Shown in pieces: positions 10,343 through 22,057 of a stretch of 64,000 bases of DNA; the first letter of the stretch is position 1, and every line of letters starts with the position of its first letter. Source of the DNA: Luzula sylvatica. Taxonomy: Eukaryota; Streptophyta; Magnoliopsida; Poales; Juncaceae. The stretch spans positions 37,665,082 through 37,729,081 of the forward strand of contig OX326956.1 of the NCBI GenBank assembly GCA_946800325.1, written 5' to 3'. A program made the translations under genes and the position numbers. The notes beneath the pieces were generated by a model. The model had not been told where the DNA came from. It searched no databases and worked only from the letters and a program-made list of their open reading frames with translations.

Positions 10343-10430
10343 GTTTTTTTTTTTTTTTTTTTGAAAACTAAAGAGGCAAAGGCTCTTTTAATATATTAAA
10401 GCATAGTTTAATACATTGGATACGATTTTA
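10343..10430 (-). mobile_element. LINE 3'-tail fragment
   Basis: The plus strand shows a long T run, then 'gaaaactaaagaggcaaaggctcttttaatatatt'-type sequence. Read on the minus strand this is a 3' end with a poly(A) tail, close in style to the tail of the full LINE at 48820-48886 ('ttttaatatatttgg ... catc' plus A run). The extent to the right is unclear; it may include the GC-rich island that follows. Confidence 0.5.
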
Positions 10431-10499
10431 CATGATTAATGTAAAAAAGAAATTTAGCGCAAAAGTAAATTACAATTGCAAAAGTAAGATACAAACCGA

Positions 10500-11295
10500 G
10501 ATGATGCTTTCGGCCATCCTTAGACGATCGGTTCGTCTCCATTATCGACCTCGTCGGAGCTGTCACCTTTTTCCTTGTCGCGGCACCGTCGCCCTCGCTG
10601 TCGTAGCCTGTCGCGCCCTCGCTGTCGCTGTCGCCGCCGGGGCTGTGCCCGTCGCTCTCGGACCTCCACCAGGGGCTGTCGCCCTCGGGTTGTCGCCGGG
10701 GCTGTCGTCCTCGGATCTCCGCCAGGGGCTGTCGCCGTCGCGTGTCGCCGTAGCCTTCGCCGTCGTCGCGGTGGCCTCGGTCCGTCGTCGCCTTGCTAGA
10801 GTTCCAAGCTCCCGTTGCGGTGGCCCCCTTTCTCCCTTTCCTCCCGTCGCCCTTCGTCGCCAGTCGGCAGTGGCTGTGGCCCTTTCCTCCCTTTCCAGTC
10901 GTCGCCAGTCCCTTTCCACCCTTTCCTCTCTTTCCTCCAGTCGCACCTTACGCCTCAGCAGCTCGCCAGCTAGGGTTTCCGTCGCCGCTCGCCTCAGCAG
11001 CTCGCCAGCTAGGGTTTCCAGTCGTCGCCTTCGCCGTCGCCTCAGCAGTCGCACCGTACGCCTCAGCAGCTCGCCAGCTAGGGTTTCCGTCGCCGCTCGC
11101 CTCAGCAGCTCGCCAGCTAGGGTTTCCGTCATCGTCGCGCCAATCGCCTCGCAAAGGATCTCCAGTCGCCCCACAGTCGCAAAGGATCTCTGGCGTGAGA
11201 GAGGAGGGGGTGGAGGCGGCGGCTACGGTTTGCCTCCACCCCACAGTCGCCCGAGTTTTCGCTCTTCGAGGAGCTCCAAGCGACTATCGTGAGAA
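10500..11295. repeat. GC-rich low-complexity island with 39-bp repeats
   Basis: About 800 bp of GC- and CpG-rich sequence dominated by GTCGCC/CTCG phrases, sharply distinct from its AT-rich surroundings. Four copies of a 29-bp core (GCCTCAGCAGCTCGCCAGCT plus AGGGTTTCC) start at 10952, 10991, 11060 and 11099, arranged as two pairs with 39-bp spacing. Both strands have long open frames (about 286 and 203 codons), but these translate to repetitive Arg/Ser/Ala or Arg/Glu/Ala runs with no domain. I read it as non-coding repeat DNA. AGGGTTTCC is common in plant gene and transposon leaders, so it may be the 5' region of a transposable element. Confidence 0.55.
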
Positions 11296-11575
11296 TGTGA
11301 AATTGTATACCTACTGTTTGTTTTTTAAAAATGATAAAAACTAAAAGAACTAACCAAATTAAGATACTGATGTGGCCTGCTGCCCGAAAGAAAATGTCAA
11401 TTTAAAAGTAAAATGGAGACGATCGATCTGAACACTTGCTGATATAAGCATGACATTAAATGAGATCATTCAGAGTAAATATGAGAACTTAGCCTAAAAG
11501 TCGAATTCTTTTGCTTTTGCTTTTGCTAGTTCTATTCTGAACTTGTAGTATTAAGTAATATTTTTAATTTGACGG

Positions 11576-13606
11576 TGTTGGAATTTTGGGATTTATTTGT
11601 TGATTTCCTGAGTGGAGAGTAATTGAGGGATTTGACTTTGGAGTTGTATAACAAAGATTAATAAATAATCTCACGGAAAATATCAACAAACTAATACACG
11701 AAACTAATACACAGAGAGAGAGTTTCTCAAAAAAAAAAAAAAAATATACACAGAGAGAGATAATTAATAAAAACAAAAAAAATACACGGATAGAGATATT
11801 TGTGTTTTAAAAAAAAAATAGAAAAATGATACAACACATCCAAAAGATGTACACAAGAAATTGAATGGATACAATCGTAAAGATAATGGTGCAATTGTTT
11901 TCTACGCTACTTACTCAATAATTTATTATTTTTGCATCTCCTTCAATCCGAATTACAATCATAGAGATATGTTGTATTTATAGATACACATCACGTTCCC
12001 ATACAAAACTATTATATTATTTGGATAAGACAGCCATACATGTCAAAATAATTCTTATCATCTACATACTAATATCTTTTTCATACATGTATTAATTTAT
12101 TTACGACATAAATTAATTATTACATAATTAAAATATATTACTAAAAACATTAATTTTAATATCCTCCCTTAATGTTTTTTCTCGTTCTCATCATACACAT
12201 TAAAAAAATATCTTCATTATCGTCTTATTCTTTAGCGTAATTTACTTGTTCATCGTCATCGGTTTTAAATCGACAAACCTTTTTAAGAATATCAAATTTC
12301 TTGCAATTGTGGCATTAAAGCTTCTCTTTGAACCAACAATCTTTGACGACATGAGAATATCTTTGGCAAAACTTACACGGTATTTTTGTTGGTTATAATA
12401 ATCTTTGATTGAACCATACTTTCAATAGTTTTTCGGTATCCTTATTTAACCTAACTTTTGCTTGTGTCTTTCTAAAGAACCTATTAAATCATGCACACTA
12501 AGGATCGAAAGATCTTTTGTTTCTTCAAAAATTGATGCTATGTTATCATACTAATTTGGCGATAGGCTAATTATGATTTTTCACAAACCGATTTATCGGT
12601 TAATTATTCGCCGCAACTCTTAATTTGACTTACCACCTCCATTATATTAGAGAAATAATCTTTAAGACTCTCATTCGTTCTTAAAATTTGAAATTCTCTC
12701 TTAAGCGTTAATAGTTTTATTGTTCGCAATTTTTCGTTTTCTTGAAATTCTTTTTGTAAAATTTTCCACGTTTTTTTTTGAATTTTTCGCTCCACTTATT
12801 CTCGGAAATAGTTTATCCGATATTGCTTGTTGTATCAAAAATAAGATTTTGCATATTTTTTCATATTCTCTTTCAAATCGTCTTTTTCGAAGTTTCATCT
12901 CTATTTGTTGTGTCCACAACATCTTCATATCCATATTCTACTATTTCCAAAAGACATTGTGAGACTAAAAGAGTTCTCATCATAATACTCCAACAATAGT
13001 AATTCTTACCATAAAAAATAAGTTCTGAAGTTGGTGGGAGTCCAAGTACATTTTTTTCGATTGTCATGGTGATCTTTTTCTCCGATTTCTAATAAATTCG
13101 ATAATCGTGGCTCTGATGTCAATTTGTAGGAATTTTGGAATTTATTTGTTGATTTCTTTACTGGAGAGTAATTGGGTAATTTGACTTTGGGGTTGGATAA
13201 CAAAGATTAATAAATAATCTCACGGAAAGAATCAACAGAAACTAATACACGAGAGATATTTTTAATAGAGAAATCATACAACACATCCAAAAGATGTACA
13301 CAAGAAATTGAATGGATACAATCTTAAAAATAAGGGTAATATTGTTTCTACACTCCGTACTCAAAAATTTATTATTTTTGGATCTCCTTCAATCTGAATC
13401 ATTCATAGAGATATGTTGTATTTATAGATACACATGTAACTTCTCAAACACAATTTTTTATGTTTTGAATAAAACATTCTTACATATCAAACTAATTCTT
13501 GTCCATGTACATACTAATATTTTATTCATACATGCATTGATTCATTTAGTACATAAATTAATTATTATATAATTAAAATATATAACTAAAAATATTAATT
13601 TTAATA
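11576..13606 (-). mobile_element. Gag-only copia-type LTR element (TR-GAG-like)
   Basis: Two direct repeats flank a short interior: 11576-12161 and about 13127-13606. Both begin TGTTGGAATTTTGG/TGTAGGAATTTTGG, share 'caaagattaataaataatc' and 'catccaaaagatgtacacaa', and end '..ttaattttaata'. Next to the right repeat is GGCTCTGATGTCAATT (about 13107-13122). On the minus strand this is a primer site of the initiator-Met-tRNA type, slightly changed. Next to the left repeat is TCCTCCCTT, a polypurine tract on the minus strand. The interior carries gag only. No exact target duplication is visible and the repeats differ by indels, so it is old. Confidence 0.65.
12180..13067 (-). pseudogene. Copia gag remnant with zinc knuckle
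   Basis: The minus strand, in changing frames, reads FYGKNYYCWSIMMRTLLVSQ near the start, the classic copia gag N-terminal block. A mid-region follows with LKREFQILRTNESLKDYFS. Near 12310-12390 comes a knuckle-like CKFCQRYSHVVKDCWF. No protease, integrase or RT follows; the internal region ends at the polypurine tract. At least two frameshifts make it non-functional. A gag-only internal region is known in plant TR-GAG elements, which depend on other elements for reverse transcription. Confidence 0.65.
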
Positions 13607-14248
13607 ATGGGATGAGGCCCAAGGTTTTCAAATTATTAATTTGTACTCCTATCAGGAAAATGGCCTGTGCTTCGTTCCCTGTAACTAATAAATGTGATGT
13701 ATCATGTACTGTGTACGTTTTTTTTGAAGTAAACTATGTATAGTTTCCCACATGTTTTTCCTCCGATTTATCGTTTTTATTCGAATATCAAAATAAAAAC
13801 CAGCATAGCCAAAATAATATTATTGTAAGTAGATAATTTTTTTTAATACATACTTAAAAAATAAATAACTAACGTTGTCATCATTAATTACACATGTTTA
13901 CAAACCAATATATAACCTTTTAAACCAATATATCAACAACACCGTCTCATGTTTGATCGTGCATAATCCAAGAAAACCTTTAAATTTTGAAAGAAGTATA
14001 TCTAAAAGTAAAATCTAATTATGTTTATATAACCTGACATTCCGTATCACTGAATATGTAGAATCAGGATCCTTTAATAGGTAAGTTGAGAGAAGATGAT
14101 ATATAAAGCGGAATTTCACATGTGCTCCACTGCTCCTACCAAACAACGAATTTCACCTATATACCACTCCAAAAATGAAATATCATGTATACACATACAA
14201 AATGTAAGAAATGTCATTAATACCCTCCTTTTACCGGTTAATCTAAAT
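13607..14248. other. Intergenic, no gene seen
   Basis: AT-rich DNA with no supported coding region or recognised repeat up to the MITE at 14249. Confidence 0.4.
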
Positions 14249-14496
14249 GAGAGTTCTATCATACACCTTTTCAAAATGATATTTTGGGTATTTAGAACGG
14301 TGTATCATAAATTTTTCTTTTTATAGATGTTTTTTTTTTCATGAACAATTCAAATTTTCTATTTAACATAACATTTATTGATAAATATTAAATACACTTG
14401 AAAAATTACTTTAAATACTCATTAATTGATAATTACACAAAATATTCTCGAAAATGAGCGTATCATAAACAAAATAGGTGTATGGTAGAACTCCCC
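14249..14496. mobile_element. 248-bp MITE, probably Mutator-like
   Basis: The left end GAGAGTTCTATCATACACC matches the inverted right end (GGGAGTTCTACCATACACC) at about 17 of 19 positions. Flanking direct repeats TAATCTAAAT lie at 14239-14248 and 14497-14506. A 9-10 bp duplication with G-starting inverted ends points to a Mutator-like MITE. The interior is AT-rich and encodes nothing. Confidence 0.6.
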
Positions 14497-14799
14497 TAAT
14501 CTAAATATGTTTTGAGATGCCAGATTTTATAGGATATAGAAGGAAATGAAATTTAAATCCATGAAAAATGATATTTTTTTGAAGGGAAATCTAGTCCACG
14601 CATTGTGGATATTTTTGGTTTTTTATATCTGCCATGATATGTATGTGGCTGTACGTCGTACATATGAAGCGTCTAATTTACCATCAATGAAATCCAAGGG
14701 AATCACACGAGTTTGAATGTAATGCGATTACATGAGATTAAATCTTGTGTATGTATAATCGTTATACGTATATATACATAATGGTTATGTATATCTTAC

Positions 14800-15420
14800 C
14801 CATCGGGATTTGCATTGAAACCGGTGAAGTTTGTCCTTGAATGCTTCAAGAAAGAATTCAAGATTTTATTTTATCTATAATGGTGTGGAGGACGGGTTGG
14901 TTATAAAGAGTTATACCAACGACAATTTCCAAATATATAACACGTCCTAATATGTAGCACGACTTTCGATCACGAAGTGTGTACGTATTTTTCTTAATCG
15001 AAAACGCGGTTATGTGGAAAGTTTCCACACGACCAATAGTTTACGATTCTATTTACGGAGGCGATTATATTGCGGTTATTAATCGTAAAAAGGAAGCGGT
15101 ATGGATCAAGGATACATGAGCAAGCTCGAAGCAGTCACGACTTATCGGATTTATGGTTGTGTATTGCGTCAGACGCAATAGTACAAGCAAAAAATGCCGA
15201 GGTCACAATTACTTCTAGCCAATACTCAGAAAATTTCATTTGATCCGTGAAATTTTATGAAAAGATGTGATCGTAGGTATATGGAAATGTTCCAAACAAA
15301 CCTTACGAAGATTAACTCTAATGGAAACGTAGCGGAAATGTTTACAAAACCGCTCTCTCTAGTCGCGCGTGACTGTCATGCGATGACTATGGGTATGGAG
15401 ATACCTAGATGAGGAAGAAG
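14800..15420 (+). pseudogene. Copia copy C: degenerate RT end and RNase H
   Basis: The plus strand follows the protein of copies A and B block by block. VKFVLECFKKEFKILFYL corresponds to the VKNILKYLRRTKDQFLIY region, and GLVIKSYTNDNFQ to GLVINGYTDASFQ. KEAVWIK is conserved, VVYCVRRN corresponds to the VVYCDNTG region, and KINSNGNVAEMFTKPLS to IDTDRNVADPFTKPLS. Several shifts and stops break it. Everything upstream of RT is absent, so the element is truncated on the left near 14800. It is the outermost and oldest layer of the nest that ends at 35129. Confidence 0.75.
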
Positions 15421-16645
15421 GGAGTAGAGTGTAGTTATCTAATACGATAGTCCTCGCAGGTTATGGGTATGGAGATACCCATAGGTAGACGTTGTATCAC
15501 CCAAATACTTAATCCATATGAATGCATCCCTTTAAAATTTTTGTTTACTTAAATTAATATGCATTCACCTTATATGAAAATTGTGTGCGGATTGTGTAAT
15601 ATGATTACATGAACCCTGATTTGAGCTTGTGTGGACGTCGGCATAATCGGTGATTATGTGCAACGAAACCGTCACACCTAAAGTTTCATTTCTAAACATC
15701 CCTAGTCGCGGGTCAGTTTGCTTAAGAGAGAAGCATTCCTATTATCAAGAAATAGACTGAACGCGTACACTAGTACGTTAGCCGAGGAGATGATTATGTT
15801 TTGCTAATCATGGGACAAATGGTTTGTCGAATCAGGAACATAAATATATGCTAGGTGACATATATTGGATATGACCAAAGCCGCGAGACCATGACATGGT
15901 TTAGTCATTATAGATGGACTCGCGACGAGTAGGGTATTAGGTTCTTCATACTTGAGGGGACCATTGATTGCGTTACGTGCGTAACACAATGCTTTGATAT
16001 GACCTTACGCCTGCCATAACAGGGGGCTAAAACGGTCATCATTGGGTATTGTCCGAAACACGAAATTCAATATGAGTTTCCAAGATAGGAATTGTTTATT
16101 CAGAAAGGAATATATATCTCTTAGGCGCCGCTCGATGAGTTGATTAACAAAAATTATGGCCATAGTCAATGATATTAAAGGTTAATATCAATTGTAATTT
16201 GTTAACTCAATTCGGAATCGGGGAATAAGTTTAGTCAATCAAACTATAAGGATGACTACCACCATGTCTTTTGATTAACATATATCGCGTAACAAGAGAA
16301 CTAATAACCGCCATTCGAGATAGGCACAATGATCACAATCATTTTTTGTTTTAATATGGGCAGCCATGATGGAGTGACTAGATCCCGCTCGTGGGCTTGT
16401 AGTTCCTTGGAAACAGCCTACTGCCATCGTTAAACGAACCTACACGGTCACACAATGAGTCGTACTATGTCGGGCTTGATTGCAAGTTTTGGCACATGTG
16501 ATGTGCATAGCTTAATTTATTTGATACATGGCTATATTCTCTATTATAGTGCATATATGATATGCACGAGTATAAAATGGTTTTGGCACATGGATGTTCA
16601 TGGGTTTGATTAAATGCATAATATGATTGTGCAAAGTTAAGTTCC
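15421..16645 (+). mobile_element. Copia copy C: 3' untranslated region
   Basis: About 1.2 kb that is the reverse complement of the 3' non-coding regions of copies A (17663-18460, 29299-29650) and B (54911-56069). Shared landmarks are 'gagatgattatgttttgctaatcatgggaca', the tract around the cytoplasmic-looking 'accatgacatggtttagtcatta', and 'gtgtaacacaatgctttgatatgacc'-like sequence. Short frames in it are shared non-coding sequence, not genes. Confidence 0.75.
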
Positions 16646-16658
16646 TGAGAGTGGTTCG
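16646..16658 (+). mobile_element. Copia copy C: start of 3' LTR (split)
   Basis: The junction region 'gagagtggttcg' corresponds to the polypurine tract/LTR start of the family. Copy A inserted here, so the LTR continues at 34227. The exact LTR start is uncertain within about 20 bp. Confidence 0.4.
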
Positions 16659-17662
16659 TGTTGGGGATTCTACCCGGCCCCGGGCCCGCGCAGCGGATAT
16701 GTAGGCCCGGTCCGGTTCTCCGATTCCCGAGATCACGCCATGATTTCGAAGGGTACGATGCAATTAAGAAGATTAGATTCATACCAGTGCAAAATTGATT
16801 GCACACGAAGGGTTGATTGCTATTCTTCTTTCGTGTCACGTTGGTGACAATCCGCGCGTCCCACACCACGCGTCTTTCACCGTTCGTTACCGGTTCACTC
16901 GAATTCGTCTCCGACTGAAATTACTCGTCCGAATCGATCACAACCGAGAGAGCCCCAATTGTTGCTCCTCTACACGTATCCACCTCGACTCGTAAGACGT
17001 CGGTCGCGGGTGCAACTGCCTACACGATGCACCGGCGAACTTGCTCGATTGTTTGATTCTCTATACCGGAAAACACCTTTTCACGGGTTCTCTCTTTTAC
17101 ACCCTTTCACTCTCTAGAAATTTGTCTCACAATTTTCTGAAATATATTGAATGAATTGGACTGAATCAACCACCAGAGATGAGAGAGAATTATCCTATTT
17201 ATATCACATAGGATTAGGATGGGCCAAAAGACATGTATATCCAATATACACTCTTTCACACAGAAAGTTGCATGTATCTGTCCAGTATTCTGTTCATACG
17301 AAATTGGTAAATTCCTCTGACAGAAAATCAACCAACCCGAAAGTTGTAGATAATCTTATTATCTACACGACCCAATTTTGCCTGGACCAATTGGAGTTCG
17401 TATGCAAAAATTATGACTGTTTTACTAACTGTATATCATACTGTTGCACCCTTTCGGTATTTCATAGAAACGACACTGATACTTCGTTCATATGAAATAT
17501 ATTTCTATATGAAGGTTGTAGATAATCTTATTATCTATCTAACCCAATTTGAACCATTCAAATTGGATCTTCCTACTGAAAGATATGACCACGAATATAC
17601 GCTTACATTCGTTTATCCTTGTGTACACTTTTACGGTTGATCCTGAAACTGTATTTCCTTCA
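16659..17662 (-). repeat. Copia A 3' LTR
   Basis: 1004 bp. It carries a TATA-like GATATAAATAGG on the minus strand (about 17194-17205). The adjoining GTCTCCCACT (17663-17672) reads AGTGGGAGAC on the minus strand and is the polypurine tract. Confidence 0.9.
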
Positions 17663-18460
17663 GTCTCCCACTCAATTTCAGATCTACCTAAAAGGTACTC
17701 ATGCATATCTAATATGCACGATTTTAGAGAATATAGCTCGCGTATCAAATACCAAGTTACGCACATCTTATGTGCCAATTTTATAATCAAGCCCGACTTA
17801 GTCCGACTCGTTGTGTGACCAGGTAGGTTCGGTTAACGATGGCAGTAGGCTGTTTCCATAGCACTACAAGCCCATGAGCGGGATCTAGTCACTCCATCAT
17901 GGCTACCCATGTTAACACGAAGAATGATTGTGATCATTGTGCCTATCTCGAATAGCGGTCGTTAGTTCTCTTGTTACCGATATCCGTTAATCAAAAGGCA
18001 TGGTGGTAGTCATCCTTATATTTTGATTAACTATACTTATTCCTCGTTTCCGAACTGATTTAACAAATTCAATCGATATTAACCGTTAATATCATTGACC
18101 AAGGCCTTGGTTTTCGTTAATCAATTCATCGAGTGGCCTAAGAGATATCTTTTTCTTTCGGAATAAACAATTCCTATCTTGCAGACTCACATTGAATTCC
18201 GTGTTTTGGACAATACCCAATGATGACCGTTTTAGCTCCCTGTTACGGTGAGCGTAAGATCATATCAAAGCATTGTGTTATGCACGTAACGCAATCAATG
18301 GTCCCCTAAAGTATGAAGAACCTAATACCCTACTCGTCGCAAGTCCATATATAATGACTAAACCATGTCATGGTCTCGCGGCTTCGGTCATATCCAATAT
18401 ATGTCACCTAGCATATATCTACGTTCCCGATTCGACAAACACATTTGTCCTATGATTAGC
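17663..18460 (-). mobile_element. Copia A 3' untranslated region, left part
   Basis: Non-coding sequence shared with copies B and C, interrupted at 18461-18465 (AAAAC) by the gypsy insertion. It resumes at 29299; copy B shows the uninterrupted form around 55710. Confidence 0.85.
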
Positions 18461-18465
18461 AAAAC

Positions 18466-20103
18466 TGATGGGCGGGTTTTTGGCGTGTAAAATTATCGTT
18501 GTATTCGAAAACCCGATTCAATCAACAAAATTTGTAATCTATGTTTGTACAGTGGTAAATGTATAGATTCGTTCCACGGGGAGCAATTGCGTCAAAGATT
18601 AAATCAAAACTAGATGAGAAATAACAAAGAAGATTCACAGAAGGTAGTCCGTTACAACGGAAGTAGACTCCGTTACAACGGACATTAGGGTAATGTTAAC
18701 GCAGGAATTAATATGAAGGTCCGTTACAACGGAGGAAGTTCCGTTATAACGGAAAGAGGTAGTCCGTTATAACGGATAGGAGTAGCGTTATAACGGATTG
18801 GTTGATCCGTTACAACGAACTCTTATGTCCGTTACAACGCACTAGTATGAGTGATATTGAATGCTTTTCCTCGCTGGCCCGTTACAACGGAAGTAAAGTA
18901 CGTTACAACGGAGTACCAACAGACTGAAAATCAGGTACAAACTGAAAGGTCCGTTGTAACGCAAGTTATATTCCGTTATAACGGAAGTTATTCTGGATTT
19001 CTGTTTATATTTTTAGATTGAGGATTGAATTGAAGGTTTCATTTGAGATTTGAACTAAGGGAGATTTAAACTAAGTTCAAGGCAGTAATTAAAAGTAAGA
19101 GATCAAGTAAAAACACTAACAAAGATTCGATTCAAGTAAACAAGAACTAAAGATTCATTAAACCGAGAATTCTTTACACAAATCCAATTCGAATTTAAAC
19201 TACAAGAATTACAAGAAAGGAAAGAAAACACCTAGAGAGATGAAGTGAGCTCCGAGTCTCGTCTTGGATGCCTCCTTTGTTGTTTTGAGATGCTAGTGAG
19301 CTAGACACCTCGCACAACGTGTTCCTTTCGTACCAATCCACCCGCCAATAGAAGAGAGCTTCGTACCGGTCGAGTGAACTCGAGATTGCAAGAAGTCCAA
19401 TTGGAAGAAAGCTCGCGAGTGGAATAGAGTAAGCTTGACTCTTTGCTTGCGCGGATTCGGATGAAGAAAGCTCCACCTTAATCTTCGCAACTCGATCTTC
19501 GTCGAAGTGTAAACCAATTCACCGAATGAAGTGAGCTTTTATTCGGTGATCGATTTTAGAGAATTATCGTTCGTATTTGCAATTCTTGCGTGTTCTTGAA
19601 GGTTCTTGGACTTGCTTAAGAGGGAGAGAGAGAGAGAGAGAATGGGCATAAAAGAGCGTACCCAACTCGTGGCCCTTGTGGTCATATTTATAGCACTCAT
19701 GGAGTCTTCTTATTGGCCACGAGTTGGTGGAGAGGATTGGGGGTAAATAGGTAATTCCCACCAAAGGTAGGTGGGCAGGATAAGGGCTAAGGATTGAGTG
19801 GTTTTCGTGTAGACTTTTGTGTAAGTTTGTATCATGATAATTGTTTGCCTCCCGTCTTATTCATGTACCGAATGTATCGGTATAATATATCGTTTTCACT
19901 CCTCTTGACGTGTTGGAGACAAGTACACTCTCCAAATTCCCAGAAATTCCTTCTAATTCCTGTGATTAAGCAATAAAATACACTTAGTGAAGAAATATTC
20001 ATGTTATCTCAAATATGATTAATAAAGCATATAGAATTGTTCTTCACAAGGGCTAAAATCCCTAAATTAAGCATTAAATTTGTGCCTTATTTGCCTCACA
20101 TCA
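18466..20103 (-). repeat. Gypsy 3' LTR
   Basis: 1638 bp. It holds the palindrome array (18648-18986), a short (GA)9 tract (19623-19640) and a TATA-like CTATAAATATG on the minus strand (19683-19693). Confidence 0.93.
18648..18986. repeat. Palindrome array TCCGTTAYAACGGA, 3' LTR copy
   Basis: Twelve units of the 14-bp palindrome or one-sided variants (CCGTTACAACGC, GCGTTATAACGG, CCGTTGTAACGC) in about 340 bp, spaced irregularly. Each full unit has inverted AACGG half-sites around a 4-bp centre. Confidence 0.9.
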
Positions 20104-20115
20104 AATACCCCCACA
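20104..20115 (-). promoter_or_regulatory. Gypsy polypurine tract
   Basis: The plus strand reads AATACCCCCACA, which is TGTGGGGGTATT on the minus strand. It lies directly against the 3' LTR, where plus-strand DNA synthesis is primed. Confidence 0.8.
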
Positions 20116-22057
20116 CTTAAATCCTTGATCGTCCTCGATCAATTAGAGTGTAAAAGTCAAACATAAGAGAGAATTGCATAAGATTTTGTTGAAGTTATAT
20201 TGTTGGTTCAAAAACTAATTTCACAAATCAAATTGGGGTACTCTTACTTCATCATGATTACTAATATTGAGAGAAATATAGGTTGATCAAATATAGAATC
20301 TATTTCAATAAATTTCACAAATTCGAAGAGTTTAATAGAGCAAATGATCTCAACCGAAAAAGATGATTAAACACCATCATTCAACTCTTTTCACTCTACT
20401 ATTCACAAGGATTATCATGAAAAAGCATTAGTGAAAACCAATTTTTCCGTTTTGCAAAAATCATTTCTTAAATGTAATTTGTCACTTTTAAACCGTTCGG
20501 TACGTTAGTACTTGGTTCATCTTCGATTTCTACTAAATTTTCCCAACTTGCGCTCGATTTTTGAACTCCTTTCCTTTTTATTCTTTTATTTCTTTTCTTC
20601 TTTTCTTTTGTTCTTTTTTATTTCTTTTCTTTTGTTCGTTATTGCTTTTGATGGTCCCCATGTGTGTCCTTTGGGATAACAAGTGGTCATGACTCACACC
20701 ACTCATTACTTAGTAAACCCCATGGATCCGCGCAATCTTTAGCCAACAAGTGGTCATGACTCACACCACTCATTACTTAATCAATCACACGGACTCGACA
20801 ATCGAAAGCGCTTTAATCCGTGATTGTAGAAAACTTTTTCGCATCGACTCTTGATCATGACTCACACCAAGAACCGGCTACTTTGGTTTACTACGACTCA
20901 TGCACCCCTTTAGCCAACAAGTGGTCATGACTCACACCACTCATTACTTAATCAAGGTGCATGAGCTCATCGAATCAAGCCTTGAGCGCAAATTGGTTCC
21001 CGTTAGTGTAATTTCGAATCCCCATGAACGGTCGAGCTCTTTAAGTGCAAATGGTCAAATTTTAGATTCAAGCAAAACTTACTAAATTGGTTCAAACAAA
21101 GCTTTTAAGAACTTCCAAGTTCAAAATGGGTTTATTTATTGAAAATGGTGTGTCATGTAAATCGAGGATTGATCAAATTGTCAAAAAGTCATTAATTTGT
21201 GAAAATATTGATTAGGGCTTGAATCCCCGAAAGAATCTCTTAAAGATTTCAACCACAATTCTTCAAATATTATGTAAAATGGACATTTTGAGAGTAAAAA
21301 TGGTGGTTCGGTGAAAATTCGTTTAAAAACCAACAATCTAATTCAATGAAGTGGAGAAAAATCTTTTTATGCATTTTATGCTTGACTTGATTATTATTGA
21401 TGCTCAGGGTTCAAAAATAATGTCAAAAATTTGGAAAAATTCGATTAGAAGAGGAACATGCCAGAAATTATTCCGTTATAACGCAGTTTAAAGTCCGTTA
21501 CAACGGACATTGAGGTCCGTTACAACGCACTAACTACGTTATAACGGAGAACTAGCCGTAGCAAATTTTGAAAATTCTGAGCAAGTCCGTTGCAACGGAC
21601 ATTGAGTTCCGTTACAACGGACATAGTTCTGGCAAATTTCGTGAATTTACCGTTGCAACGCAATTTCATGTGCTTTTCGTGTCCGTTGTAACGGTATTTT
21701 AACTCCGTTACAACGGAGTTTGCCTTCGTTACAACAGAATGTCTGGCACCAACCAGATTTTCAAATTTCATAGTCCGTTATAACGGACATTGAAGTCCGT
21801 TACAACGGAGTTGCTAGCCAGATCACAATTTTTCAAATTTTCCCTGATTTTTAAATTTTTAATTGGGCTCATACAGGTCAAAGATTGTATGGATTGTATG
21901 TTACCCCCCCACACTTAGAGATTACTTGTCCTCAAGTATAAAGAAATCGAAAATTTCACAAAGAGGGATAATAGAGTGATACAACCTTTGATGCGTGGGC
22001 GTGCCTCCCTCGCTAGCGCTCTTGTTTAACGTCTTGAGCTCGACTTGGCCGAGCTCA
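20116..22057 (-). mobile_element. Gypsy 3' non-coding region
   Basis: About 1.95 kb between integrase and the 3' LTR with no env-like frame. Repeats of AAGTGGTCATGACTCACACC lie at about 20680, 20745 and 20919, with a partial one at 20850. A second palindrome array lies at 21471-21810. A second polypurine-like tract (TTACCCCCCCACAC, 21902-21915) follows. Confidence 0.75.
21471..21810. repeat. Palindrome array TCCGTTAYAACGGA, gypsy 3' region
   Basis: Twelve full or degenerate units, including CCGTTGCAACGG variants, in 340 bp. They are separate from the LTR array but use the same unit. Confidence 0.9.

Noticed and set aside
10432..11344. Long open frames on both strands (up to 286 codons) as genes
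   Set aside because: They translate to low-complexity Arg/Ser/Ala or Arg/Glu/Thr repeats without domains; high GC content lacks stop codons by chance.
20104..22057. Envelope-like gene in the gypsy 3' region
   Set aside because: No frame longer than about 85 codons and no signal or membrane segment; short repeats fill the region.
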